Positions 25,640 through 33,678 of a stretch of 64,000 bases of DNA are shown piece by piece (the stretch's first letter is position 1; each line of letters starts with the position of its first letter). The DNA is from Pedobacter mucosus (lineage in GTDB: Bacteria > Bacteroidota > Bacteroidia > Sphingobacteriales > Sphingobacteriaceae): positions 1,178,001-1,242,000 of the forward strand of contig NZ_CP087585.1 of NCBI RefSeq assembly GCF_022200785.1, written 5' to 3'. The notes below the pieces were generated by a model that worked only from the letters and a program-made list of their open reading frames with translations, was not told the DNA's origin and made no database searches. Both the position numbers and the translations under genes were made by a program.

Positions 25640-27553
25640 CTACTCAGCTTCCACACCTTCTTCATACATTTCATTGATAGTATCAGCGTACTTTTTTTCT
25701 ACAATTCTGCGTTTAACTTTCATTGTTGGTGTAATTTCTCCTTCATCAATACTAAAAGGATTGCGTTTTATTTTAAAGTTTTTAATGCGTTCAAATTTAG
25801 CCAGCTCATTTGAAATCTTTTTTATATCCAATTCCATCCAGTCCGAAATTTTCTGGTCATTGATAAATGCGTCAGATTGTTCAAAAAAAGAGGGTTCTAG
25901 TTTAAAAGTTTCTTCTAATGTTTCCCTGTTAGGAATTATAATCGCTGTTATAAATTCACGCTTATCTCCAATTAAAAACAATTGATCGATTTTTGGGCTT
26001 TTGAGATAAATATTTTCTACAGGTGTTGGATAAACATTTTTGCCATAAGCATTTACGATCATATTTTTTAAGCGATCAGTAATTTGTAGATTTCCCTTAT
26101 AAAATCGACCAATATCTCCAGTGTGAAACCACATGTCCCGATCTATGGCTTCAGCAGTTTCTGCAGGTTTGTTAAAATAACCTTTCATCACACAATGCCC
26201 ACGAACTATTACTTCTCCTTCTTCACATTCAAATTCTTCATTAAAAGTTTCATGTGTTTGAATATTAATAATTTGTTTAGTTTCAACATCCTGAATTCCA
26301 ACTTCTATACCTGGAATTACTCGTCCAACTGTTCCATAAACTTGCCTGTGATATTCTGTTACAGACATTACTGGTGAAGTTTCTGTCAAACCAAAACCTT
26401 CTAATATCTTTATGCCTAAATCCCCAAAAAATTCACCAACATTTTTAGGCAATGCAGCTCCTCCTGATATCATAAATTTTAATCGACCGCCGGTTTTTTC
26501 TTTAATTTTGCTAAAAACTAATTTTTCTGCAATTCCTTTTTTTACAGATAAAATTAATCCTGGATTTTTACCGGCTTCTTTGGCTACACGATATTTATTT
26601 CCAGTTTCCAAAGCCCAAGTAAATATTTTTGCCTTTGTACCACCACCAGCGGTTCCAGATTTAATTGCTTTATCGTGAATACGTTCCAACAATCTTGGAA
26701 CGCAACTCATAACCGTCGGACGGACCTCACCCATATTTTTTGCCAAAAGCTCTAAACTCTGAGCAAAAGCAATTTTGCAACCTTGGGCACAGCAAACATG
26801 GTACGTTGCGGTACGTTCAAAAACGTGAGATAAAGGTAAAAATGATAGAAAAGTTTCAGTTTTATCAATTACTGGAATTTGTTGCAAGCAAACTTCAACG
26901 TTTTTAACAAAATTAGAATGCGTTAACATTACGCCTTTTGGGGTTCCTGTGGTTCCTGAAGTATAAATTAATGATGAAACGTCACTTGGTAAAACCTGAC
27001 TTCTGGATTGTTCAATATCTGCTCTTTCAGCTGCTGTAACCTGATGTTTTAACGCCAAAATATCAGAAAAGGCAATTACTTCGATATTTAAATTTGCTGG
27101 AACTACAACTTTTTCGTAATCCTTAAAAGCTGGAATAATGTATTTTAAATCTTTACAATTTGCTGCTACTTTAAGCACCTTGCGGTATAAAAAGTTGTTT
27201 CCTACCAAGATCCCCTTTATTCCAGAATCGTTTATAATATAAGCTACTTCCTGCTCAGAAAGTGTAGGATAAATTGAAACGTTAATAACGCCAATTTGCT
27301 GTATTCCTTGGTCATAATAAACATATTCAGGGCAATTTTCAATCATCAAACCCAAACGATCGCCTTTAATTATTCCTTTTTCTAAAAAATAGGCAGAAAC
27401 AGCATCAGCTCTTTTTAAAGTTTCCTCAAAAGATATTTCTTGCCATTCGTTATCCTGCTTATGAATTAAAAATGTTTCATTTGGATTATGAATATTTTTA
27501 ACAACGTTCCTAAGCAAAGTTGGAACCGTTGAAAATTCGTTAATTAATGGCAT
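25640..27553 (-). CDS. Long-chain fatty acid-CoA ligase (AMP-forming)
   Basis: 637 residues, the length of long-chain acyl-CoA synthetases of the FadD15/FAA type. The AMP-binding P-loop YTSGTTGTPKG lies near residue 194, GFGLTETSPV is the adenylation motif, and WFHTGDIG and ITDRLKNMIV complete the ANL signature. It activates fatty acids at the inner membrane for beta-oxidation or lipid synthesis. It lies downstream of the isc operon but behind a strong terminator, so it is a separate unit. A small inverted repeat at 25581-25606 lies after its stop codon. Confidence 0.93.
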   Translation of the reverse strand: MPLINEFSTVPTLLRNVVKNIHNPNETFLIHKQDNEWQEISFEETLKRADAVSAYFLEKGIIKGDRLGLMIENCPEYVYYDQGIQQIGVINVSIYPTLSEQEVAYIINDSGIKGILVGNNFLYRKVLKVAANCKDLKYIIPAFKDYEKVVVPANLNIEVIAFSDILALKHQVTAAERADIEQSRSQVLPSDVSSLIYTSGTTGTPKGVMLTHSNFVKNVEVCLQQIPVIDKTETFLSFLPLSHVFERTATYHVCCAQGCKIAFAQSLELLAKNMGEVRPTVMSCVPRLLERIHDKAIKSGTAGGGTKAKIFTWALETGNKYRVAKEAGKNPGLILSVKKGIAEKLVFSKIKEKTGGRLKFMISGGAALPKNVGEFFGDLGIKILEGFGLTETSPVMSVTEYHRQVYGTVGRVIPGIEVGIQDVETKQIINIQTHETFNEEFECEEGEVIVRGHCVMKGYFNKPAETAEAIDRDMWFHTGDIGRFYKGNLQITDRLKNMIVNAYGKNVYPTPVENIYLKSPKIDQLFLIGDKREFITAIIIPNRETLEETFKLEPSFFEQSDAFINDQKISDWMELDIKKISNELAKFERIKNFKIKRNPFSIDEGEITPTMKVKRRIVEKKYADTINEMYEEGVEAE

Positions 27554-27613
27554 GCTCGTTATTTGGTGTTTATTATAATGAACAATTATAATACTTTTTG
27601 GTTTAAAAATACA

Positions 27614-27641
27614 AAAGGGCCCCGAAATATCGGGGCCCTTT
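27614..27641 (-). terminator. Terminator of the iscSUA operon
   Basis: AAAGGGCCCCG (27614-27624) and CGGGGCCCTTT (27631-27641) are perfectly paired over 11 bp with a 6-base loop. It lies 21 bases after the iscA stop, on the minus strand. Confidence 0.88.
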
Positions 27642-27661
27642 AATAAAAATGTTATTAAGTG

Positions 27662-27988
27662 CTAAACTGAAAAACTTTCGCCACAGCCGCAAGTGCGACT
27701 AGCATTTGGATTTACAAAATTAAATCCTTTACCGTTTAATCCATCAGTAAAATCTAGTTCGGTGCCAGCTAAGTAAAGAAAAGATTTCATATCCAAAGCA
27801 ATTTTAATTCCTCTATCTTCAAAAAATTGATCTCCTGTTTTTGATTCATTATCAAAATCCAGGTTATAAGATAAGCCAGAACAACCTCCACCTTTTACCG
27901 AAACTCGTAAAAAGTAATCAGAACCCATTTCAGAATCCTGCATTAAATGGTCTATTTTGTCTTTCGCTTTATCAGTTATCGTTATCAT
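27662..27988 (-). CDS. iscA: HesB/IscA family iron-sulfur cluster assembly protein
   Basis: 108 residues. All three conserved cysteines are present: one in GGCSGLSYNLDF and two in the C-terminal CGCGESF. A-type proteins carry [Fe-S] clusters from the IscU scaffold to target enzymes. It is the last gene of iscS-iscU-iscA, and a strong terminator follows. The space between it and iscU holds a tandem-phrase inverted repeat. IscA and ErpA cannot be separated from sequence alone. Confidence 0.93.
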   Translation of the reverse strand: MITITDKAKDKIDHLMQDSEMGSDYFLRVSVKGGGCSGLSYNLDFDNESKTGDQFFEDRGIKIALDMKSFLYLAGTELDFTDGLNGKGFNFVNPNASRTCGCGESFSV

Positions 27989-27989
27989 A

Positions 27990-28076
27990 GTATCAAGATT
28001 TGAGTATCAAGTATCAAGAATTAATCAAGTCGAAATCTAATCTCGATACTTGATTCTTTATACTTAATACTAATAT
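27990..28076. repeat. Tandem-phrase inverted repeat between iscU and iscA
   Basis: The left arm has repeated AGTATCAA-type 8-mers (agtatcaagatttgagtatc and onward). The right arm (about 28041-28074) carries the reverse complement of the same phrase, giving an imperfect long hairpin of about 30 bp. The element lies inside the isc operon, so the transcript should fold here. Confidence 0.6.
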
Positions 28077-28489
28077 TAATGGTGCGATTTTTCTAGAACA
28101 ATTGCTTCCAAACCATTTTTAACGCGGTAATCATTAATGGCAGATTTAATTGCATCTTCTGCTAACACAGAGCAGTGAATTTTTACTGGAGGTAAAGCCA
28201 ATTCTTCAACAATATCCATATTGTCGATCGTTAAAGCCTCATCAATTGTCTTTCCTTTTAACCACTCAGTAGCTAAAGAAGAAGACGCAATAGCCGAACC
28301 ACAGCCAAATGTTTTAAATTTAGCATCGGTAATTACGTTATCTGCTCCAACTTCAATTTGTAAACGCATTACGTCACCGCACTCAGGTGCACCAACTAAT
28401 CCTGTACCTACAAATTTGCTGTCTTTATTTAATGTACCTACATTACGTGGGTTATTGTAATGGTCAATTACTTTTTCTGAATATGCCAT
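28076..28489 (-). CDS. iscU: Iron-sulfur cluster assembly scaffold protein IscU
   Basis: 137 residues with the three ligand cysteines in GAPECGDVM, FGCGSAIASSSLATEW and HCSVLAEDA, and the LPPVK chaperone-recognition motif. IscU is the scaffold on which IscS-derived sulfur and iron are built into a cluster. It follows iscS by 122 bases and precedes iscA; hscAB and fdx are not adjacent. Confidence 0.96.
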   Translation of the reverse strand: MAYSEKVIDHYNNPRNVGTLNKDSKFVGTGLVGAPECGDVMRLQIEVGADNVITDAKFKTFGCGSAIASSSLATEWLKGKTIDEALTIDNMDIVEELALPPVKIHCSVLAEDAIKSAINDYRVKNGLEAIVLEKSHH

Positions 28490-28497
28490 GATATTTT

Positions 28498-28611
28498 TGA
28501 TTTTAGATTTACGATTTTAGATTTCCCCTCTGCCGTAAATTATTAAATTTTTATTTTTTATTGGATTGAAATTTGAAATTGTAATTCATCAATCTGCAAT
28601 CGTAAATTAGT
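28498..28611. repeat. Tandem-phrase inverted repeat between iscS and iscU
   Basis: The left arm repeats GATTTTAGATTTACGATTTT; the right arm near 28588-28610 carries AATCTGCAATCGTAAATTA. TTTACGATT-nn-AGATT is shared in inverted order. It has the same architecture as the element before iscA but a different sequence. Confidence 0.5.
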
Positions 28612-29823
28612 CTAATGTTCTGCCCACTCAATTTTACTCAAGTCAATTCCTTCTTTAAACATTTCCCAAAGTGGAGAAAGTTCTCTTAAGTGATTAACCG
28701 CTTTTTGAGTAACCGCAATAGCTTGATCAATTTCTTCTTCGGTTGTAAAACGACCTAAACCATAACGAATAGAAGAGTGTGCTAAATCATCAGATAAACC
28801 TAAGCTTTTCAAAACGTAAGATGGTTCTAAAGATGCTGAAGTACAAGCCGATCCAGAAGATACAGCCAAATCACTCATTGCCATCATTAAACCTTCACCT
28901 TCTACATATTTAAAAGAAATGTTTGCTACGTGTGGTAAACGATGCTGCGTATTACCATTAACATAACTTTCTTCCATTTGGCTTAAAGTCGATTCTAACT
29001 TATCACGTAATCCAGACAAACGAATTGATTCACTTGCCATTTCTAAACGACAAAGTTCACAAGCTTTACCTAAACCAACAATACCAGGAACGTTTAAAGT
29101 ACCAGAGCGCATTCCGCGTTCGTGACCACCGCCATCCATTTGAGAAGTTACTTTAACCCTAGGGTTTTTTCTACGAACGTAAAGTGCACCAACTCCTTTC
29201 GGGCCATACATTTTATGTGCAGTAAAAGCCATTAAGTCAATTCCGTCAGCAATTACATCAACAGGTATTTTACCAACTGCCTGTGTTGCATCAGTCATAA
29301 ATAAAGCACCAAATTTATGTGCAATTGCGGCAATTTCTTTAACTGGTTGGATAACACCAATTTCGTTATTACCGTACATGATGGAAACTAAAATTGTTTC
29401 AGGAGTCATAGCTGCTTCTAATTCAGCTAAATCAACCAAACCATCTTCCTTCACGCCTAAATAAGTTACTCTTGCACCATTTTTTTCAAGGTGTTTACAA
29501 GTATCTAATACCGCTTTATGTTCAGTAACCGCAGTAATGATGTGGTTACCTTTTTCTTTATACATCTCAAATACACCCTTAATACCAAGGTTATCGGCTT
29601 CAGTTGCTCCTGATGTAAATATAATTTCTTTTTCAGTACAGCCGATTAGCTTGGCAACTTGTTCGCGAGCATAATCAACTCCTTCCTCAGCAACCCAGCC
29701 AAAAGCGTGATTACGACTTGCGGCATTTCCAAATTTCTCGGTAAAGTATGGTAGCATTGCTTCTAAAACTCTTGGATCAAGAGGCGTAGTAGCATTATTA
29801 TCTAAATATATCGGCTGTTTCAT
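28612..29823 (-). CDS. iscS: Cysteine desulfurase IscS
   Basis: 403 residues. The PLP enzyme has DNNATTPLD at the N-terminus, the Schiff-base Lys204 in [10 protein letters not shown], and the mobile catalytic-Cys loop [14 protein letters not shown]. It takes sulfur from cysteine and passes it to IscU and to tRNA-thiolation enzymes. It is first of the isc genes. ATG 29823 is chosen: a TTG at 29856 lies upstream of the promoter box. No IscR-type regulator is encoded beside it. Confidence 0.96.
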   Translation of the reverse strand: MKQPIYLDNNATTPLDPRVLEAMLPYFTEKFGNAASRNHAFGWVAEEGVDYAREQVAKLIGCTEKEIIFTSGATEADNLGIKGVFEMYKEKGNHIITAVTEHKAVLDTCKHLEKNGARVTYLGVKEDGLVDLAELEAAMTPETILVSIMYGNNEIGVIQPVKEIAAIAHKFGALFMTDATQAVGKIPVDVIADGIDLMAFTAHKMYGPKGVGALYVRRKNPRVKVTSQMDGGGHERGMRSGTLNVPGIVGLGKACELCRLEMASESIRLSGLRDKLESTLSQMEESYVNGNTQHRLPHVANISFKYVEGEGLMMAMSDLAVSSGSACTSASLEPSYVLKSLGLSDDLAHSSIRYGLGRFTTEEEIDQAIAVTQKAVNHLRELSPLWEMFKEGIDLSKIEWAEH

Positions 29824-29845
29824 TTCACTTCTGTTATTTATACCA

Positions 29846-29873
29846 CAAAGATACAAAAAAACTTATTCAACAA
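29846..29873 (-). promoter_or_regulatory. Promoter of iscS
   Basis: Minus-strand TTG (29873-29871), a 17-base spacer and TATCTTTG (29853-29846), ending 22 bases before the iscS ATG. Confidence 0.6.
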
Positions 29874-29939
29874 TTATAATTAATAGCTATGAGGTTATAG
29901 TTAAATCCTGCATTTTTACATTCACATAACTTATAATCT

Positions 29940-30347
29940 ATGAATAAGATAGAACACATCGGCATCGCCGTAAAAGACATTAATAGTTCAATAGATATTT
30001 ATCAAAAATTATTAAACACAGATTGTTATAAAACAGAATTAGTAGCTTCAGAATATGTAAATACTGCTTTTTTCAAATCAGGTGATAATAAAGTTGAATT
30101 GTTGCAGGCAACTTCTCAAGATAGCGCAATAGCGAAATTTATTGAGAAAAAAGGAGAGGGGATTCATCATATTGCGTTTGCTGTAGATGATATTTTAGCG
30201 GAGATGGAAAGGCTACATAACGAAGGTTTTGTGCTTTTAAGTGATTCGCCGAAAAAAGGCGCTGATAATAAAATGGTTTGTTTTGTGCATCCAAAAGATA
30301 CCAATGGCGTTTTAATAGAATTATGTCAGGAGATTAAATGGATTTAA
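29940..30347 (+). CDS. mce: Methylmalonyl-CoA epimerase
   Basis: 135 residues of the vicinal-oxygen-chelate fold. Landmarks are HIGIAVKDI at the N-terminus, GIHHIAFAVDDI in the middle and VLIELCQ at the C-terminus, which give the paired His/Glu metal ligands. The enzyme interconverts the 2R and 2S forms of methylmalonyl-CoA, linking propionyl-CoA carboxylation and the B12-dependent mutase. The mutase is not in this window; an acyl-CoA carboxylase subunit lies at the far right end. Confidence 0.93.
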   Translation: MNKIEHIGIAVKDINSSIDIYQKLLNTDCYKTELVASEYVNTAFFKSGDNKVELLQATSQDSAIAKFIEKKGEGIHHIAFAVDDILAEMERLHNEGFVLLSDSPKKGADNKMVCFVHPKDTNGVLIELCQEIKWI

Positions 30348-30348
30348 A

Positions 30349-30560
30349 AAGTAGCAGGGCTTTATCTCAATTTTTAGAAGGGTGCCTGCAAGGTGGGATG
30401 TTTCTTCGATATTTGAAAACGAACGGTTCGGTCTCCATCATTTCTGCAGCCCTGCTAACCACTATAGCCCAGCAGAAAAAGTTGGGGCTGCCGTTATTAT
30501 CAGGTTTATGTAAATTGGTTTGTGGTTCTTGGGAAAATCAAACTGCATAAAGCATCAGAA
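30349..30560 (+). other. Foldable, GC-richer element after mce, possible structured RNA
   Basis: Composition is richer in G and C than the surroundings. AGCAGGGC (30353-30360) can pair with GCCCTGCT (30450-30457), while the overlapping GCAGCCC (30446-30452) can instead pair with GGGCTGC (about 30485-30491). TTTCTGC and GCAGAAA (30442 and 30471) give a third option, and CGAACGGTTCG forms a small hairpin. A reading frame of 70 codons from 30338 exists but has no family resemblance. I see no known riboswitch signature. Confidence 0.4.
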
Positions 30561-30600
30561 TGTTAATCATGTTTATTTTAAAACCCTTTAATCCTAGTCA

Positions 30601-30879
30601 GTGTCACTAATAAAAATTATCAGTAAAGATTTTGATATTGAGGATAATCTATCAGAAGATAAATTAAGACAAACAATGGTTGATGCCTTTGCTTATTTAA
30701 TAGATAATGATTTTCCTAAAATGATCCAAATTTTATACAAAGCTGATGTTGATCAGCATAAATTGAAAGCGTTGCTCGAAACCGTAGAGGGAAAGAGCGC
30801 TGCCGAAGTAATTGCTGATGCCTATTTAATAAGGCAGCAAGCAAAAATTGAAACTTGGAAAAAATATTCTGTAAAATAA
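30601..30879 (+). CDS. Small conserved-looking protein of unknown function
   Basis: 92 residues, start GTG. The protein is helical and soluble, with DKLRQTMVDAFAYLIDNDFP and a C-terminal AEVIADAYLIRQQAKIETW. Composition is typical for a real cytoplasmic protein. It may be co-transcribed with mce, 253 bases upstream, but the intervening folded stretch makes this uncertain. No family is recognised. Confidence 0.6.
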   Translation: MSLIKIISKDFDIEDNLSEDKLRQTMVDAFAYLIDNDFPKMIQILYKADVDQHKLKALLETVEGKSAAEVIADAYLIRQQAKIETWKKYSVK

Positions 30880-30928
30880 TGCAATTATTTTCCCACAGCA
30901 ACTTATTAATACTGTGGGAAATAGGGTA

Positions 30929-31459
30929 TTAAAATAATTTTTCTTGTGGTGGTTTTACGCCAGCTAAACGAAGATATACGGTTGCCTGACCTCTGTGATG
31001 TGTTTGATGCTCAAAATCTTTTGTAAAAACCATGCTTTTAGTCATTTCAAAGCGATTCATAAACTTTACTTTTTCATCCAATTGTTTAAGAGACATTTTC
31101 TTTAATGCAGCAATAACATAATCGTAACCAGCCATCACTTCCTTTATAACTTTTGCCTTTGATTTATCTTGTAATTTTTCCAATTCCCCTAAACCATAAG
31201 GACTTTTTTCTCCAGTGGCGGTTGATGTAAATCCGTAATTGGCATCTGTTAAATGTAGCATTTGCTCTGCGAAAGAACGCATTTCTGGTGTTGGTTTCAA
31301 TGCATAGCCCGATTCTGGCATTGCATCTAAATACTCTTTGGTGTAAGCTTTCGCTCTTTCCCACTCGCCAATCTTGGTGGTAATTTCCTCTTGTGCATTG
31401 GCTATACCTAGCATTGCAATCAAGCACAAAACGCTTAATAATAGGGTTACTTTTTTCAT
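30929..31459 (-). CDS. Exported DinB-family protein
   Basis: 176 residues. A signal peptide (MKKVTLLLSVLCLIAMLGIANAQ) is followed by a four-helix DinB-like domain with the metal-ligand-type histidines in EQMLHLTDANYG and HQTHHRGQATVYLRLAG. DinB proteins are a broad family of metal-binding bundles (some are thiol transferases); the substrate here is unknown. ATG 31459 is chosen because longer frames overlap the upstream amidase gene and lack a signal peptide. It may be co-transcribed with the amidase. Confidence 0.78.
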   Translation of the reverse strand: MKKVTLLLSVLCLIAMLGIANAQEEITTKIGEWERAKAYTKEYLDAMPESGYALKPTPEMRSFAEQMLHLTDANYGFTSTATGEKSPYGLGELEKLQDKSKAKVIKEVMAGYDYVIAALKKMSLKQLDEKVKFMNRFEMTKSMVFTKDFEHQTHHRGQATVYLRLAGVKPPQEKLF

Positions 31460-31493
31460 AATTTGGTTTATTAGGTTATCAATTAATTTATAT

Positions 31494-33116
31494 TTAAATA
31501 CCACTTGAAAAGTTTGATGATTTGATAAATTTTGGTGCACTTCTGTGTTTAGTAGCTTGCTCATAAGCATAAGCCATAGCTAAAATTTTAGGTTCTTCAT
31601 AAGCACCGGCCATAATCGATAAGCCAATCGGTAGTTCATAAATTTTACCCATTGGTACAGTAATATGCGGAAAACCAGCCATCGCTGCGGGCGAACAGAA
31701 GTAAAAGCCGTTACTATAATCACCATTAAATAAATCAATAGCAGATGGAATTCCATAACTTGTTCCTACAATGGCATCCAGATTGTTTTTTGTCATCAAA
31801 TCTGTAATGATCTTTCTTGATGAAATTACCTTGATCAACGCTTCCTTGTATTCTTTACTGTCTAAGTTTGGCGCTTTTTCACTGCTTTCTAAAGTTTCCT
31901 GCTTAAAATAAGGCATTGCTGTGCTTTCATTGGCTTTATTATAGGCAATAACCTCCGTTAGATTTTTAACTTTTGCATTTGCATTTGATAGGTATGCGTT
32001 AACACCATCCTTAAATTCGCACTGTAGAACGGTTAAACTTGCCGAACCAACTACACGCATTTCTTTCAGCAGCTCAATTTCTATAATTTCTGCTCCCAGC
32101 GCTTTAAGCTTTTCTACAGCATTTTTATATAGTGCAACAACACCTTCATGGCCAGATAAAAAAGATTTCTCAATTCCAATTCTCTTGCCGATTAACGCTT
32201 CTTTTTTCAGAAATACAGTATAGTCCTTTTCAATTTTACCATTGCTATTTTTCGTGATTTCGTCATTTTCATCTATACCCGTCAAAACTGAAAGCAAAAT
32301 AGCGGCATCGGTTACACTTCTCCCCATTGGTCCTGCAGTATCTTGAGTTTTGGAGATCGGAATAATACCATTTCTACTCAATAAACCAACCGTTGGTTTT
32401 AATCCGACTATACCATTATAAGAAGACGGTGCTATAATAGAGCCATTGGTTTCTGTACCAATTGCAATTGCGCAAAGATTAGCAGAAACTGACGAACCCG
32501 AGCCAGCACTTGAGCCACTAGGACTTCTATCTAAAATATATGGATTTTTGGTTTGTCCGCCGCGGCTACTCCAGCCGCTGCATGAGCGTGTAGAACGGAA
32601 GTTTGCCCACTCACTTAGATTCGTTTTACCCAAAATAACCGCACCAGCTTCTCGTAGTTTTTTAATTATAAAAGCATCTTCTGCTGCTATATTTCCTGAT
32701 AAAGCTAAAGCACCAGCGGTTGTTTGCATTTTGTCACCCGTATTAATATTATCCTTAATTAGGATGGGAATGCCATGCATCGAACCTCTAATTTTTCCAG
32801 CGCTTCTTTCTTTATCCATTGAAGCTGCTATAGCCAAAGCATCTGGATTAAGTTCGATAACAGCATTTAATTTTGGTCCATTCTTATCAAGTTTGTCGAT
32901 TCTTTTTAAGTACATTTTAGTGAGTGATTTGGATGAAGCTTTACCTTTCCGCATCATATCTTGTAAATCAAGAATGGTAAGTTCATTTAAATCAAAATCA
33001 TCTTTAAATTCTGCAATATCTTGCTGCTCGCCTGCTAATAAACTAGATGCTGGTAGGCCAATTGTACTTATCAAACCTACAGCAGAACTGCTTTTTATAA
33101 AATTTCTTCTATTCAT
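31494..33116 (-). CDS. Amidase (amidase signature family), exported
   Basis: 540 residues. The N-terminus has a twin-arginine-like signal (MNRRNFIKSSSAVGL). The amidase signature has the catalytic Lys in PILIKDNI and the Ser-cisSer pair in SPSGSSAGSGSSVSANL, followed by IGTETNGSI. It hydrolyses amide bonds; the substrate is unknown, and similarity to peptide amidases or the GatA family does not settle it. Exported location and the absence of gatB/gatC neighbours argue against GatA. Confidence 0.87.
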   Translation of the reverse strand: MNRRNFIKSSSAVGLISTIGLPASSLLAGEQQDIAEFKDDFDLNELTILDLQDMMRKGKASSKSLTKMYLKRIDKLDKNGPKLNAVIELNPDALAIAASMDKERSAGKIRGSMHGIPILIKDNINTGDKMQTTAGALALSGNIAAEDAFIIKKLREAGAVILGKTNLSEWANFRSTRSCSGWSSRGGQTKNPYILDRSPSGSSAGSGSSVSANLCAIAIGTETNGSIIAPSSYNGIVGLKPTVGLLSRNGIIPISKTQDTAGPMGRSVTDAAILLSVLTGIDENDEITKNSNGKIEKDYTVFLKKEALIGKRIGIEKSFLSGHEGVVALYKNAVEKLKALGAEIIEIELLKEMRVVGSASLTVLQCEFKDGVNAYLSNANAKVKNLTEVIAYNKANESTAMPYFKQETLESSEKAPNLDSKEYKEALIKVISSRKIITDLMTKNNLDAIVGTSYGIPSAIDLFNGDYSNGFYFCSPAAMAGFPHITVPMGKIYELPIGLSIMAGAYEEPKILAMAYAYEQATKHRSAPKFIKSSNFSSGI

Positions 33117-33213
33117 TTAAAATTAAATTGCTTCGACAATAAATATAGATTATAATTTTTTCACTAAAATAAATTTCTCAAAATCTTATAATTAAAAATT
33201 CTATTTTATCACT

Positions 33214-33243
33214 TGTATTTAATAAATAAAATTAAGATATTTG
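33214..33243 (+). promoter_or_regulatory. Promoter of rpmE2
   Basis: TTG (33214-33216), a 19-base spacer and GATATTTG (33236-33243), one base from the TAnnTTTG consensus. The following bases through 33253 are identical to the rpmH promoter region. The start would give a leader of about 110 bases. Confidence 0.6.
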
Positions 33244-33285
33244 CACCTCTTAAAAAGAATTAGAAAGACTAATAGAAAAAGTCAT

Positions 33286-33328
33286 AAGCATTTTTGCCAG
33301 CAAATTGCAAAAAGTGTTCTTGATGCTT
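33286..33328 (+). promoter_or_regulatory. Foldable 5' leader of rpmE2
   Basis: AAGCAT (33286-33291) pairs with ATGCTT (33323-33328). Inside, TTTTTGC (33291-33297) pairs with GCAAAAA (33307-33313), with unpaired bases on the 3' side. This forms an asymmetric hairpin in a leader much longer than those of neighbouring genes. Ribosomal protein leaders of this sort often serve feedback control by the protein. Confidence 0.4.
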
Positions 33329-33357
33329 TCACACAAATAACTAAAAATAATATTCAA

Positions 33358-33606
33358 ATGAAAAAAGATTTGCACCCAACTAACTACAGACCAGTTGTTT
33401 TTAAAGATATGTCTAACGAATATGCTTTCTTAACAAAATCTTGTGTAGATACTAAAGAAACTATTAAATGGGAAGATGGTAACGAATATCCTCTATATAA
33501 ATTAGAGATTTCGCACATGTCTCACCCTTTTTATACTGGTAAAATGAAATTGGTTGATACGGCAGGACGTATTGATAAATTCAAAAACCGTTACGCTAAG
33601 AAATAA
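33358..33606 (+). CDS. rpmE2: 50S ribosomal protein L31, type B
   Basis: 82 residues from ATG 33358 ([17 protein letters not shown]). The absence of the CxxC zinc motif and the sequence [21 protein letters not shown] mark the zinc-independent type B form. Upstream in-frame codons read into a promoter and leader and are rejected. Type B L31 often replaces the zinc form under zinc limitation; no zinc-form gene is seen here. The transcript ends at the terminator 33631-33665. Confidence 0.95.
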   Translation: MKKDLHPTNYRPVVFKDMSNEYAFLTKSCVDTKETIKWEDGNEYPLYKLEISHMSHPFYTGKMKLVDTAGRIDKFKNRYAKK

Positions 33607-33630
33607 TTTAGCAATAAAAAAGAATTTTTT

Positions 33631-33665
33631 AAAGTCCCTTTGCCAAAAGCATCGGGACTTTTTTT
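33631..33665 (+). terminator. Terminator of rpmE2
   Basis: AAAGTCCC (33631-33638) pairs with GGGACTTT (33654-33661) and is followed by a T run to 33665. Confidence 0.88.
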
Positions 33666-33678
33666 ATTTTTGCTGCTT

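Noticed and set aside
30338..30550. 70-codon frame after mce
   Set aside because: It overlaps mce, shows no family resemblance and coincides with strong complementary segments; the nucleotide structure explains it better than a protein.
30349..30560. Cobalamin riboswitch, suggested by closeness to a B12-linked pathway
   Set aside because: The conserved B12-box and core segments are not present, and no B12 gene follows.
31460..31570. 37-residue extension of the DinB-like protein
   Set aside because: It overlaps the amidase gene and would hide a clear signal peptide.
33241..33357. 39-residue N-terminal extension of L31
   Set aside because: The TTG is part of the promoter box and the family starts at MKKDLHP.
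33640..33678. 13-residue extension of the GlmU-like protein
   Set aside because: It begins inside the rpmE2 terminator stem.
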